A stretch of 64,000 bases of DNA from Psychrobacillus sp042945595 (GCF_042945595.1 NZ_CP168493.1:2418001-2482000); one strand, 5' to 3'. Positions 27,195 through 37,186 are shown, numbered from the stretch's first letter. The notes: generated by a model not told the origin, from the sequence alone. Translations and numbers: made by a program.

Positions 27195-28652
27195 TTATTC
27201 AGCCTTTTTTTCTTCAATTTCTTGCACGTCGATATCGTCCCAATCATGACCAACTGTTATACCTAAATACTCCGCGTCACTAGGATTGTTTAGTTCGGCT
27301 TGCGGGTACTTTTTAAACCACCAATATTTCGCCAAGACATAGTACACAATTGCCCCCACGAAAAAGCCCACCAATGAAGAATACGTTGGGAACATATTCG
27401 CTAAGGCACCACCGATCACCCAAGCGATTAACCCCGCTACGTTAAAGCCATTCATATATTTATATTGGCCGTCTAACTCGTACAGTTCTTTTACGTTCAC
27501 ACGACGTTTACGGATTAAATAATAATCGGCGAATAATATCCCCACAATTGCTGTTAAAATACCGCCAATGATTAATAACGCATCGACTAATACGCCAAAT
27601 AAGCTCCACGGCTGTACTACAATCCCAATAACCCCCGCTATTATAACACCAGCCCAGAATGGCACTTTTGGTCCGCCAATGTTTGAGAAAATCGTTGCCG
27701 CAGGAATAACATTTGCGGACGTGTTTGTTGACCATTGCGCTAACACAATCATTAGCAATAAAACCCCTAACACAATTCCACTTGCACTTTGCTGCAAGGC
27801 ATTTATCGGATCCGCAGATGCCACTGCCATATAAGCCACTGCACCTATAGTTACCATAAATGTATTGGTAATCGGCATCACGATTAAAGAACCAATTAAC
27901 TGCGTTTTATTGCGCTTGAACCAATTGCGTTCATTTTTTGGCGCTTTAAAGAAACGTGATAGTGTTGGCATATCAGCTGCTAACGTTGCCCAGAATCCCA
28001 TGTTCGCCATCATCACAACCATGAATGCTGTAAAAGCTGCCATCCCTGTCGTCGGTGATTCTATCCAAGTCCACACATTTTTCCCTTGAGCCGTTGCGTG
28101 ATCGGCAAGCGTAATATACATCCAGCACGATATTAATATAATAACCGGCGCAGCAAAATCCGCAAAGCGCTCAATGGATTTAATGCCTAGCGAGGTGTTA
28201 ATTAACTGTAATGCCGCAAAAACAAGGAAACATAAAAACCAATTATTAAAGTCAAATAATAAATTCAAAATCCCATTGATAGCCATTGCACCAAAATAGG
28301 TGTTAAGCCCAAACCAACAAGCAGCTGTCACCCCACGAACGAGGGATGGTATGTGCGTGCCAATTGTACCAAATGGGGCACGCATATAAACCGGGAAGGA
28401 TAAGCCGTGCTCAATACCAATGTCACCGATTAATGTCATAAATACACCGATTAAAACGGAACCTATCACAGTCGCTAAAATTACCATAGGCAATGACAAA
28501 GTCATAATAGCTGATCCACCAATTGCAAAGGCGGCTAAAACGATGGCCATCCCTATCCAAATTACTGCAAAACCAAATGTCCCGATACTTCTTTTTTGAT
28601 GTGTCACTGGAAGTAAATCTGGTGATTTTAAATAATCTCCACCATTCGCCAT
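27195..28652 (-). CDS. NCS1-family nucleobase (uracil/cytosine/hydantoin-type) permease
   Basis: 485 residues with about twelve membrane segments, of the nucleobase:cation symporter-1 family. Typical NCS1 features include an early glycine-rich membrane segment (IGTFGFAVIWIGMAIVLAAF), GLSFPVYMRAPFGTIGTHIP, RGVTAACWFGLNTYFGA and a later FADYYLIRKRRV cytoplasmic loop. Its place in a pyrimidine degradation operon argues for uptake of uracil, thymine or a related ring compound. The substrate is inferred. It lies 57 bases downstream of preA. Confidence 0.88.
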   Translation of the reverse strand: MANGGDYLKSPDLLPVTHQKRSIGTFGFAVIWIGMAIVLAAFAIGGSAIMTLSLPMVILATVIGSVLIGVFMTLIGDIGIEHGLSFPVYMRAPFGTIGTHIPSLVRGVTAACWFGLNTYFGAMAINGILNLLFDFNNWFLCFLVFAALQLINTSLGIKSIERFADFAAPVIILISCWMYITLADHATAQGKNVWTWIESPTTGMAAFTAFMVVMMANMGFWATLAADMPTLSRFFKAPKNERNWFKRNKTQLIGSLIVMPITNTFMVTIGAVAYMAVASADPINALQQSASGIVLGVLLLMIVLAQWSTNTSANVIPAATIFSNIGGPKVPFWAGVIIAGVIGIVVQPWSLFGVLVDALLIIGGILTAIVGILFADYYLIRKRRVNVKELYELDGQYKYMNGFNVAGLIAWVIGGALANMFPTYSSLVGFFVGAIVYYVLAKYWWFKKYPQAELNNPSDAEYLGITVGHDWDDIDVQEIEEKKAE

Positions 28653-28709
28653 ACATGTCTCTCCCTTATATTATATTTCCAGTTAACGCACAAACAATCG
28701 TTCTCTTTT

Positions 28710-29972
28710 TTATCGAGTAAAATTGCTGATAAGTGATTGACGTTCGTTCCAAGTCATTGGCGCAATAGTTGACATTCTTTCGACCATCGAAATCGCACCG
28801 TCTACGGGGCACACAATCGCGCATAAATTACAGCCTACACAATCTTGTTCACGTACTTTTAGCATAGGGCGACCACTCTCTGTGTATAGGTCAATACATT
28901 GATGCGACGTATCTTCACACGCAATATAGCATTTATTGCAATTAATACAAACATCATTATTAATTTCAGCAACAATATTGTAGTTTAAATCTAAGTCACC
29001 CCAGTTAGAATAACGTTGAACCGACTGCCCGACTATATCCATCACTGAGGAAATGCCCTTCTCATCCAAATAGTTATTAAGTCCATCAATCATATCTTCG
29101 ACAATACTAAATCCGTGGTGCATCGCTGCTGTACAAACTTGTACGCCTGTTGCACCCATCAGCAAAAATTCCGCAGCATCCTGCCAATTTGAAATCCCAC
29201 CAATTCCTGAAATTGGTACATTGACGAAAGGATTCCGTGCACATTCTGCAACCATATTTAGTGCAATCGGCTTGACAGCAGGACCACAATATCCGCCATG
29301 TGCCCCCTTCCCACCAACATGCGGCACCGTATTCCATGAATCTAAATCGACACCCGCTAAGCTGTTAATCGTATTAATCATACTAACAGCATCTGCCCCA
29401 CCACGCACTGCCGCTTCTGCCGTCATCGTAATATCCGTAATGTTTGGCGTTAGCTTGACGATAACAGGTGTACGTGCAACTTCCTTCACCCAGTACGTTT
29501 GCTTTTCAACCAATTCAGGTACTTGACCAGAGGCAGCTCCCATTCCTCGTTCTGCCATCCCATGTGGACAACCAAAATTAAGCTCAAGACCATCAACCCC
29601 CACAGCTTCTACTTTTTTGACAATCTCATGCCACTTTTCCTGCTGTGGCTCTACCATTAATGAAGCGATAATGGCATGATTAGGAAATCTTTTTTTCGTT
29701 TCAAGAATTTCCTGTAAATTAACCTCTAACGGACGATCCGTAATGAGCTCAATATTATTAAAGCCCGCTACTCTCTGTCCGTTAAAGCTGACAGCCGCAA
29801 ATCGCGATGAAACATTTAAAATTGGTTCTCCTAATGTTTTCCAAACTGCGCCACCCCAGCCCGCTTCAAATGCACGTTGCACTTGATAGCCCGAATTTGT
29901 CGGTGGTGCCGATGCTAACCAAAATGGATTCGGTGATTTAATCCCGGCCAAGTCAATTCGTAAGTCTGCCAT
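28710..29972 (-). CDS. preA: Dihydropyrimidine dehydrogenase subunit PreA
   Basis: Catalytic flavin subunit that reduces uracil or thymine to the 5,6-dihydro form with electrons from PreT. 420 residues. An N-terminal dihydroorotate-dehydrogenase-like barrel has NPFWLASAPPTNSG at about 15-28 and LELNFGCPHGMAERGMG in the middle. Two [4Fe-4S] ferredoxin motifs sit at the C-terminus, CINCNKCYIAC from residue 342 and CVGCNLCAIVCP from 378. It follows preT by 11 bases, so the two are translated together. A similar fusion occurs in the mammalian enzyme, with PreT and PreA as separate chains in bacteria. Confidence 0.95.
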   Translation of the reverse strand: MADLRIDLAGIKSPNPFWLASAPPTNSGYQVQRAFEAGWGGAVWKTLGEPILNVSSRFAAVSFNGQRVAGFNNIELITDRPLEVNLQEILETKKRFPNHAIIASLMVEPQQEKWHEIVKKVEAVGVDGLELNFGCPHGMAERGMGAASGQVPELVEKQTYWVKEVARTPVIVKLTPNITDITMTAEAAVRGGADAVSMINTINSLAGVDLDSWNTVPHVGGKGAHGGYCGPAVKPIALNMVAECARNPFVNVPISGIGGISNWQDAAEFLLMGATGVQVCTAAMHHGFSIVEDMIDGLNNYLDEKGISSVMDIVGQSVQRYSNWGDLDLNYNIVAEINNDVCINCNKCYIACEDTSHQCIDLYTESGRPMLKVREQDCVGCNLCAIVCPVDGAISMVERMSTIAPMTWNERQSLISNFTR

Positions 29973-29983
29973 GCTACATCCCC

Positions 29984-31327
29984 CTATGCATTCTCGCTCG
30001 GTTTTCTCAAATGCTTATGAATGGTGTAAGCAGCATCTTTACCTTGCTGTGCAGCTGTTACCACCATTGCTTCCCCTTGGCCATTGCCGAACACGACATC
30101 TCCACATGCAAACACTTTGTCATTCGATGTTTGCAAAGTCGTTTCGTCAATGTCTACTACTCCGTTCGTATGCTGTAATCTAAACGCTTCAATGAGCGAG
30201 ACAAAGCGCGTTTGCCCAATTGCTTTAATGACCGCATCCACCTCTAAAACAAACTCAGATCCCTTGATTACCTCAGGTCGTTTCCTACCGTCTGCCCCAG
30301 CATCTCCAAGCTTCATCTTGACGCATTCAAGTCCCACTACTCTCCCTGCCTCATCACCAATAATCTGTTTCGGCGCTGTCAGCCACTTAAATCCAACGCC
30401 ATCCTGTTTAGCAAATTCATATTCATATTGATAGGCAGTCATCTCTTTTTCTGTTCTTCTATAAAGAATGTCCACTTGCTCCGCACCTAGTCGCACAGCA
30501 CAGGTTGCACCATCGATGGCTGTGTTACCTGCACCGATAACCGCAACACGTTTATTGATTAAGTCTTCCGTTAGTGCACCCATTTTCGTGCGCTTTACAA
30601 ACTCAATGGCATCATGAACGCCATCTAGCTCCTCACCTTTAATGCCAAGATTAGGCACGACCCCCATACCAACCGCTAAAATAACGCTGTCATATTCCGC
30701 TAAAATTTTATCAGCAGATATATCTACGCCTACTCTTGTGTTTGTTTTAATGTCCACACCAAGCTTTACAACTTGAGCCACTTCCCAATCCACTACTTTA
30801 TTGGGTAATCTGAATGACACAATTCCATAGTTGCCCAAGCCACCTGCCTTTGCTTCTGCTTCAAAAATTGTGACACTATAGCCGAATCGACTAAGTTCAC
30901 GCGCCGCCGATAGACCAGCTGGACCTGCGCCAACAATCGCTACCTTTTGTCCATTTGGTTCACCTTTCTTAAATAGCTCGACGTCTGATTCCATCGCCCA
31001 ATCTGTTGCATAACGTTGCAATTGTCCTATTTTAATAGGTTTTGTCGATGAATTTAACACACATGCTCCTTCACATAACACCTCGGTCGGACATACTCGC
31101 GCACAGCTTGCACCAATCGGATTTGCCTCCATAATCGTCATGGCCGAACCTTTCATATTATTGGAAGCAATTTTTTTGATGAAATTCGGAACTTGAATAC
31201 TTGTCGGACATGCTGTAATGCAAGGTGCGTCATAGCAGTACAGACAGCGATTAGCCTCTTCCATTGCTTCATTTTTTGTCATCCTGCTACTCATTTCCAC
31301 AAAGTTTCGTTCGAGTTGCGAGTTCAT
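29984..31327 (-). CDS. preT: Dihydropyrimidine dehydrogenase subunit PreT (glutamate synthase beta-like)
   Basis: Electron-input subunit that takes electrons from NAD(P)H through FAD and Fe-S clusters to PreA. 447 residues from the ATG at 31327, with GGGGGA eight bases upstream. The longer in-frame start at 31414 would overlap the hydantoinase gene and lacks a ribosome site. N-terminal cysteines CLYCYDAPCITACPTSIQVP and CARVCPTEVLCEGACV bind Fe-S. VAIVGAGPAGLSAARELSRFG is the FAD site near 128 and VAVIGAGNTAIDGA the NAD(P) site. Partner of the next gene. Confidence 0.93.
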   Translation of the reverse strand: MNSQLERNFVEMSSRMTKNEAMEEANRCLYCYDAPCITACPTSIQVPNFIKKIASNNMKGSAMTIMEANPIGASCARVCPTEVLCEGACVLNSSTKPIKIGQLQRYATDWAMESDVELFKKGEPNGQKVAIVGAGPAGLSAARELSRFGYSVTIFEAEAKAGGLGNYGIVSFRLPNKVVDWEVAQVVKLGVDIKTNTRVGVDISADKILAEYDSVILAVGMGVVPNLGIKGEELDGVHDAIEFVKRTKMGALTEDLINKRVAVIGAGNTAIDGATCAVRLGAEQVDILYRRTEKEMTAYQYEYEFAKQDGVGFKWLTAPKQIIGDEAGRVVGLECVKMKLGDAGADGRKRPEVIKGSEFVLEVDAVIKAIGQTRFVSLIEAFRLQHTNGVVDIDETTLQTSNDKVFACGDVVFGNGQGEAMVVTAAQQGKDAAYTIHKHLRKPSENA

Positions 31328-31355
31328 TGAAACATTCCCCCTCATGGATTGATGT

Positions 31356-32759
31356 TTACACGGTGATAGTTTGTACAGTCGTCGGCTGCAGTGCACGCTT
31401 GATATATTGGCCACTGCCTAATTCGCCTACAAATTGTTTGTTTTTAATGACGTATTCTCCACGCACAAGTACACTGATAGGCTCTCCTGTCACTTCCCAG
31501 CCCTCATATGGGTTGTAGTCGACATTCATATGGTGGGTGTTCGCTGAAATCTCACGTTTTACCGCAGGATCAAAAATTACGATATCCGCGTCAGAACCAA
31601 TAGCAATCGTTCCCTTTTGTGGATATAAGCCGAAAATTTTTGCGGCATTTGTCGAAATCATATCGACGAAGTCATGGATGGATATTCGTCCTTTCACCAC
31701 ACCTTCAGAAAATAAAATGCTGAAACGATCTTCGATAAACGGTCCACCATTTGGAATTTTAGAAAAGTCATTTAACCCTAATTGCTTTTTCCCGTTAAAG
31801 CTAAATGAACATTGGTCCGAGCCAATTGTTTGCAGTTGCTTGGCTTTCAACGCATTCCACAAATGCTTTTGATGATACTTCGGACGAAGTGGTGGTGACC
31901 AAACATATTTCGCCCCCTCGAAGCCTGGCTGTCCTAACGCTGACTGATCGAGTGTTAAATAAGGTGGACATGTTTCCCCATACACATCATAGCCCTTTTC
32001 ACGCGCTGCGATAATTTCATCTAGTGCTTCTTTACACGTCACATGTACAACATAAAGCTTGGCTCCTGCAATATGCGCTAGTTCTATGGCCCGTTTCGTG
32101 GCCTCACCCTCTAATTCAGCGGGACGCGTCAGTGCGTGATAAATTGGCGCCGTCTGACCAGCTAGCTTCGCCTCCTCTACTAATTCGTCGATGACTGAGC
32201 CATTTTCACAGTGCACCATGACAACAGCACCTATGTCTTTTGCGATTTTAAAAGCTTTGAACAGCGTACGGTCTGTCGCCTGGAATTCTTTCGCGTAAGC
32301 CATGAACACCTTGACTGACGTAATCCCTTCCTGCTCTAGTATCAACGGTAACTCGTCCTCTGTTTCAGGCGTTAAATCACCAATCATTAAATGGAAACCG
32401 TAGTCTATGGCCGATTTACCCTTTGCTTTTACATGCCACTTTTCCACAGCCGTCGCAAGTTTTTCTTCTCCCGCAGATAAGCAAAAATCCAAAATGGTCG
32501 TCGTCCCACCGAAGGCAGCCGCGATTGTACCCGACTTCCAATCATCGTCTGTCACCGTGTTGTTGAACGGCATATCCAAATGCGTATGAGGATCAATCCC
32601 CCCCGGCATCACGTATTTACCCGTTGCATCTACAATTTCCGCTCCATCAGCTGATAAGTTTTTGCCGATTTGCACAATTTTACCGTTCTCTATTAAAATA
32701 TCTGCCTCATACATATCTGAGGCTGTTGCTATAAGTCCACCTGTAATTATTTTTTTCAC
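31356..32759 (-). CDS. hydA: Dihydropyrimidinase (D-hydantoinase)
   Basis: Zinc amidohydrolase that opens dihydrouracil or dihydrothymine to the N-carbamoyl-beta-amino acid. 467 residues. Metal ligands are His58 and His60 in DPHTHLD, with a carboxylated lysine in SVKVFMAYA near 150 and histidines in VHVTCKEA and QCSF-neighbouring segments. QLGLNDFSKIPNGG, typical of dihydropyrimidinases, binds substrate. Second gene of the minus-strand operon, 60 bases after the amidohydrolase. Confidence 0.94.
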   Translation of the reverse strand: MKKIITGGLIATASDMYEADILIENGKIVQIGKNLSADGAEIVDATGKYVMPGGIDPHTHLDMPFNNTVTDDDWKSGTIAAAFGGTTTILDFCLSAGEEKLATAVEKWHVKAKGKSAIDYGFHLMIGDLTPETEDELPLILEQEGITSVKVFMAYAKEFQATDRTLFKAFKIAKDIGAVVMVHCENGSVIDELVEEAKLAGQTAPIYHALTRPAELEGEATKRAIELAHIAGAKLYVVHVTCKEALDEIIAAREKGYDVYGETCPPYLTLDQSALGQPGFEGAKYVWSPPLRPKYHQKHLWNALKAKQLQTIGSDQCSFSFNGKKQLGLNDFSKIPNGGPFIEDRFSILFSEGVVKGRISIHDFVDMISTNAAKIFGLYPQKGTIAIGSDADIVIFDPAVKREISANTHHMNVDYNPYEGWEVTGEPISVLVRGEYVIKNKQFVGELGSGQYIKRALQPTTVQTITV

Positions 32760-32819
32760 ACTAATCTCACCTTTCCATTAATGAATGTAAATTTTATTAA
32801 CATCTAGGAATATGCTAGT

Positions 32820-34067
32820 TCATTGGTTTAGTGTGTATTTGCCACCCATGCTGAACTTCTTTTGTAATGTCAACACGGTTGCCAATAACACGTCTGCTCC
32901 CTTGGCACAGTCTTCAAATGTTGTTTCTTCCTCCTCGCAATGACTTTTCCCATTGATACTTGGAACAAAAATCATTGCTGAGGGGATGAAGCTCGCGATA
33001 TACTGCGCATCATGCCCGGCCCCACTGAACATTCGATGGAAGGAATAGCTAAGTTCCTGACATGATTTTTCCACTTCATTGCAAATAGCTACATCAAAAA
33101 ATACCGTCTCCCGCCCCCATAGCTTCACCGGGCGAATGTGGCAACCGCTTTCCTCTAAAACTAAGCCTGTCAATAGTTTCTCCACTTTACGGATCACCGC
33201 GGGATTTTGATGACGCGAATCCATGCTGAACACTACTTCGTTCGGAATGACTGTATGAATATTTGGTGCCACATGCATACGCCCAAATGTGAACACAAGC
33301 TCTTCGTCAATTTTGCCCAACTGCTCATGTAAAGACGATATTAGACGAGACGCCACAATCATCGGATCTTTACGCATCGACATCGGTGTTGTGCCAGCGT
33401 GATTTGATTCACCTGTCACGGTAATTTCATAGCACACCATGCCTAAAACGCCTTCGACCACACCTATATCACACTGCTTTTCTGCTAACACTGGTCCTTG
33501 TTCAATATGCAACTCAATATAAGCAAGCGCATCTGTTAAACGACTTCCTCGCTCCCCCTCATAGCCACTTGCCTGCAATGCTTCTTGAAAAGTAATGCCA
33601 TTTTTATCGAGAGACTTCAGCATTTTTTCTTTACTGAATTTTGAAGCGAGTACACCGGAACTCATCATCGCCGGATCGAAGCGTGCACCTTCTTCATTCG
33701 TAAAATTCACAAGCATTAATGGAACCTCGAGCTCAACGTCGTTTTCTTTTAACGTTCGTATCGCCTCTATGCCTGTTAAAATACCTAAGACACCATCAAA
33801 CCTGCCACCTTTTTCAACAGAATCTAAATGTGATCCTATTACGATTGGTTGGCAATCTTTTTTTCCTGGTAGAGTCGCATAGATATTGGCCATATCATCT
33901 ATTTGAATATCCATGCCTAACCCTTTGCATATTTCACAAAAATAGTCTCTCCCTAATACATCCTCTTTTGATAGGGACAAACGGGTTACGCCTCCATTGA
34001 CAGTTGCACCAAATTGACTAAATCGTTCAATCAACTCCTGTAATCGACTGCGATTACTTTTAAACAT
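32820..34067 (-). CDS. N-carbamoyl-beta-alanine amidohydrolase (beta-ureidopropionase, M20/HyuC type)
   Basis: Releases ammonia and CO2 from N-carbamoyl-beta-alanine to give beta-alanine. 415 residues from the ATG at 34067, preceded by AGAGGAC; the 20-residue upstream extension has no ribosome site. Metal-binding motifs of the M20 amidohydrolases are present: IGSHLDSVEKGGRFDG near 80, NFTNEEGARFDPAM, IELHIEQGPVL, and SGAGHDAQ at the C-terminal end. The lid domain carries GESNHAGTTPMSMRKDP. The same fold also serves L-carbamoylases and allantoate amidohydrolase, so the substrate is taken from context. First gene of the operon. Confidence 0.88.
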   Translation of the reverse strand: MFKSNRSRLQELIERFSQFGATVNGGVTRLSLSKEDVLGRDYFCEICKGLGMDIQIDDMANIYATLPGKKDCQPIVIGSHLDSVEKGGRFDGVLGILTGIEAIRTLKENDVELEVPLMLVNFTNEEGARFDPAMMSSGVLASKFSKEKMLKSLDKNGITFQEALQASGYEGERGSRLTDALAYIELHIEQGPVLAEKQCDIGVVEGVLGMVCYEITVTGESNHAGTTPMSMRKDPMIVASRLISSLHEQLGKIDEELVFTFGRMHVAPNIHTVIPNEVVFSMDSRHQNPAVIRKVEKLLTGLVLEESGCHIRPVKLWGRETVFFDVAICNEVEKSCQELSYSFHRMFSGAGHDAQYIASFIPSAMIFVPSINGKSHCEEEETTFEDCAKGADVLLATVLTLQKKFSMGGKYTLNQ

Positions 34068-34278
34068 ATGCAAGTCCTCTCTTTCATAGTTATTAATAAG
34101 TGATTCATTATAAAAACTATAAAGCAAGTGTATTCGGGATATACGGAAATAATACTAAAAGTTTATTTATCTTACATTATGTTCAAATCTACTTTTCCGA
34201 ATAAACTGAATAATATGTCTATAGAATAATATAAATGATGGATTGATAGCATAAGATAAAATGAAGGAGTGATGATGT
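34068..34278. promoter_or_regulatory. Divergent control region of the pyrimidine cluster
   Basis: The only intergenic space between the two arms of the cluster, very AT-rich. An imperfect palindrome TTCGGGATATACGGAA (12 of 16 positions symmetric) lies near 34133-34148. No regulator gene, sigma-54 -24/-12 site or riboswitch is seen. Both promoters must be here, but I cannot fix them. Confidence 0.4.
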
Positions 34279-35643
34279 TTGATGAAGAATTTAACGAGTC
34301 AAAATTGGCAAGTAAAAGATGAACAATATGTATGGCATTCCATGAAGCCCTACAACCCAAACGCGACGGCAATCATTCAGAAATCGAAAGGCGCGTGGAT
34401 AACGGACATTGATGGGAAACGTTATTTAGATGCCATGTCTGGTTTATGGTGTGTAAACGTTGGCTACGGGCGAGAGGAAATCGCCAAGGTCGCTTACGAG
34501 CAATTACTGGAAAATACCTATACTCCCCTATCCGTTGGGCACATCCCTGCCATTAAACTAAGCGAAAAAATCAGCGAATTATTAGGCGATGATTATGTTG
34601 TTTTTTTCTCTAATAGCGGTTCAGAGGCGAATGAAGCCGCCTTCAAAATCGCACGTCAATACCATCAGCAAAAAGGGCACACAAATCGCTCAAAATTTAT
34701 TTCTCGTTATCGCGCTTACCACGGCAGTACAATGGGGGCATTAGCGGCAACAGGACAAGCACAGCGCAAATATAAATACGAACCGTTAGCACCTGGTTTC
34801 ATTCATGTTGCACCACCAGATGCCTACCGTGCAAACGAAGATCATTTTACAGAGCCAGCTGCCCTACCGTCTGTTCAGGCGATCGATAATGTCATGACGT
34901 GGGAAATGTCCGATACGATTGCCGGCGTTATACTCGAGCCTATTATTACGGGCGGCGGCGTGATAATGCCACATGCGGACTATTTGCGTGGTGTAAAAGC
35001 AGTTTGTGAAAAGCATGGGGCCTTGCTCATTGTCGATGAAGTAATTTGCGGCTTCGGTCGTACAGGCAAAGCATTCGGTTTCCAAAACTATGGCATTCAG
35101 CCGGATATTGTAACCATGGCAAAAGGTTTAACAAGCGCATATATGCCGTTATCTGCTACAGCTGTGCGTCGCGAAATTTATGAGGCATTTGCAGGGAGCG
35201 AGGAGTACGACTTTTTCCGCCACATCAACACATTCGGGGGTTCTCCAGCGGCTTGTGCAGTTGCCCTCAAAAATATCGAAATTCTGGAAAATGAAAATTT
35301 ATTTGCTCGCTCAGAAGAAATGGGAGCAATTATCCATGCAGAACTACAAGAACGCTTAAAGAATCATCCAAATGTGGGCAACATCCGCGGTAAAGGCTTA
35401 CTGATTGGCATTGAACTTGTAAGTGACAAAAATACCAAAGCGCCACTTGATGTAACTATTGTCAATAAAGTCATTTCTTTATGTAAAGAACAAGGGGTAA
35501 TCATCGGAAAAAATGGTGTCACGGTTGCAGGCTTTAACAATACTTTAACACTCGCTCCACCACTGATTATTTCATTAGCAGAAAAAGATTTGATTGTTGA
35601 AAAACTTACGCATGCTTTAAATGAACTACTGCCAAATGCGTAA
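34279..35643 (+). CDS. Class III omega-aminotransferase, probable beta-alanine:pyruvate type
   Basis: PLP enzyme that moves the amino group of beta-alanine (or 3-aminoisobutyrate) to a 2-oxo acid, giving malonate semialdehyde. 454 residues. SNSGSEANEAAFKIAR binds the PLP phosphate, LIVDEVICGFGRTGKAFG is the class III signature, and the Schiff-base lysine is in TMAKGLTSAYMPLSA near 282. The TTG at 34279 is nine bases from AAGGAG; the ATG one codon later is the alternative. The substrate follows from the neighbours, not from sequence alone. Confidence 0.85.
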   Translation: MMKNLTSQNWQVKDEQYVWHSMKPYNPNATAIIQKSKGAWITDIDGKRYLDAMSGLWCVNVGYGREEIAKVAYEQLLENTYTPLSVGHIPAIKLSEKISELLGDDYVVFFSNSGSEANEAAFKIARQYHQQKGHTNRSKFISRYRAYHGSTMGALAATGQAQRKYKYEPLAPGFIHVAPPDAYRANEDHFTEPAALPSVQAIDNVMTWEMSDTIAGVILEPIITGGGVIMPHADYLRGVKAVCEKHGALLIVDEVICGFGRTGKAFGFQNYGIQPDIVTMAKGLTSAYMPLSATAVRREIYEAFAGSEEYDFFRHINTFGGSPAACAVALKNIEILENENLFARSEEMGAIIHAELQERLKNHPNVGNIRGKGLLIGIELVSDKNTKAPLDVTIVNKVISLCKEQGVIIGKNGVTVAGFNNTLTLAPPLIISLAEKDLIVEKLTHALNELLPNA

Positions 35644-35665
35644 AACAAAAAGGGGAAATGATTGA

Positions 35666-37186
35666 ATGGTAACGAATACAGAGGTAAAAGAACTAGGGCA
35701 CTTTATTAATAATGAAATCGTTGCGGGCTTAAGTGGTCACTTCTCAGATGTTTTCAATCCAAGTTCAGGGGCAGTGATTGCACGTGTCCCTATTGCAACA
35801 AAAGAGGAAGTGCAAGGCGCAATTGCAACTGCTAAAGCAGCCTTTCCAGCATGGCGCGCGCTATCAGTTGGCAAACGCGTTGAAATTGTTATGAAGTTTC
35901 GTCAATTGATGACCGATCGTATAGATGCGCTTATCGACATCATTTGTATCGAAAGCGGTAAAACAATCGAGGATGCTAGAGGTGAAATCACACGTGGTTT
36001 AGAATCCGTCGATTTAGCCATCAATGCGCCTCACCTATTAAAAGGCGATTACTCCGTCAATGTGGGCGGAGATATTAATGCTTATTCCACAAAAGTACCA
36101 CTCGGCGTCGTTGCAGCTATTTCCCCATTCAACTTTCCAGTGATGGTGCCACTTGCCATGACAAGTATGGCGGTCGCAGTCGGCAATTCCGTCATTTTAA
36201 AGCCGTCCGAGCGCGTGCCCTGCTCCGCATTATTTTTATCGGGACTGTGGAAAGAAGCGGGTTTACCAGATGGTGTTTGGACAGTCATCAATGGCGACAA
36301 GGATGCGGTCAACGAGCTATTAGAAAACCCTGCTGTTGAAGCCATTTCGTTTGTCGGATCCACAGCAGTCGCTGATTATATTTACACAACCGGTTCAAAA
36401 TACGGCAAGCGCGTTACGGCATTAGGTGGCGGTAAAAATAATATGATTGTCATGCCAGATGCAGATTTAGAACAGGTCGTAAATGCATTTATAGGCGCTG
36501 CTTATGGAGCCGCTTCCCAACGCTGTATGGCCATTTCCACAATCATTCCCGTTGGCGAAGAAACAGCGAATAACCTTGTCAAATTACTGGCTGATAAAAT
36601 CTCAAAATTAAAAGTGGGGCCGTACACAGATTCAGACGTTGATTTTGGACCTGTTATTACAAAGCAATCAAAGGACGCGATCATTGGCTTTATCGACCGT
36701 AGCCTAGAAGAAGGCGCTACACTCGTATGCGATGGTCGCAACCCAGACATCGCTGAAAATTCCAACGGCTTCTATCTTGGCCCTACCCTATTAGACAACA
36801 TCAAACCTGGCATGGAAATTTATGAGCAAGAAGTTTTTGGTCCTGCTCGTAACGTCGTCCGGGTAGATTCATTAGAGGAAGCAATCGACTTAATCAATGC
36901 ACATGAGCTCGGTAACGGTGTCACAATTTTCACGAATAACGGAGCCTCCGCTCGCAAATTCACTACGGAAATTGATGTCGGCATGGTTGGGGTAAACGTG
37001 CCAATTCCAATTCCTGTTGGTTATCATAACTTTGCTGGTTGGAAACGCTCTCGATTCGGCGAGGGGCATATGTTTGGGCCTGACCAAGTCCGCTTCTTCA
37101 CCAAAACCAAAACCATTTCAGAAAAATGGTTTGAAGAAAACAGCGAATCCGTGTCAACATTTGCTTTTCCAAGTAACAACGACTGA
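35666..37186 (+). CDS. mmsA: CoA-acylating (methyl)malonate-semialdehyde dehydrogenase
   Basis: NAD-dependent aldehyde dehydrogenase that converts malonate semialdehyde to acetyl-CoA or methylmalonate semialdehyde to propanoyl-CoA, with loss of CO2. 506 residues. The catalytic cysteine is near 286 in AASQRCMAIST, the family hallmark. AAISPFNFPVMVPL, KPSERVPCSA and the C-terminal VGVNVPIPIPVG string are typical of MmsA/IolA. It is 22 bases after the aminotransferase with AGGGGAAATG upstream, so the pair is one transcript and ends the pathway. Confidence 0.92.
   Translation: MVTNTEVKELGHFINNEIVAGLSGHFSDVFNPSSGAVIARVPIATKEEVQGAIATAKAAFPAWRALSVGKRVEIVMKFRQLMTDRIDALIDIICIESGKTIEDARGEITRGLESVDLAINAPHLLKGDYSVNVGGDINAYSTKVPLGVVAAISPFNFPVMVPLAMTSMAVAVGNSVILKPSERVPCSALFLSGLWKEAGLPDGVWTVINGDKDAVNELLENPAVEAISFVGSTAVADYIYTTGSKYGKRVTALGGGKNNMIVMPDADLEQVVNAFIGAAYGAASQRCMAISTIIPVGEETANNLVKLLADKISKLKVGPYTDSDVDFGPVITKQSKDAIIGFIDRSLEEGATLVCDGRNPDIAENSNGFYLGPTLLDNIKPGMEIYEQEVFGPARNVVRVDSLEEAIDLINAHELGNGVTIFTNNGASARKFTTEIDVGMVGVNVPIPIPVGYHNFAGWKRSRFGEGHMFGPDQVRFFTKTKTISEKWFEENSESVSTFAFPSNND

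Noticed and set aside
34279..35643. Identification of the class III aminotransferase as HemL or GabT
   Set aside because: hemL is already present in the hem operon, and the divergent pairing with an MmsA-type dehydrogenase in a pyrimidine cluster fits a beta-alanine aminotransferase better.
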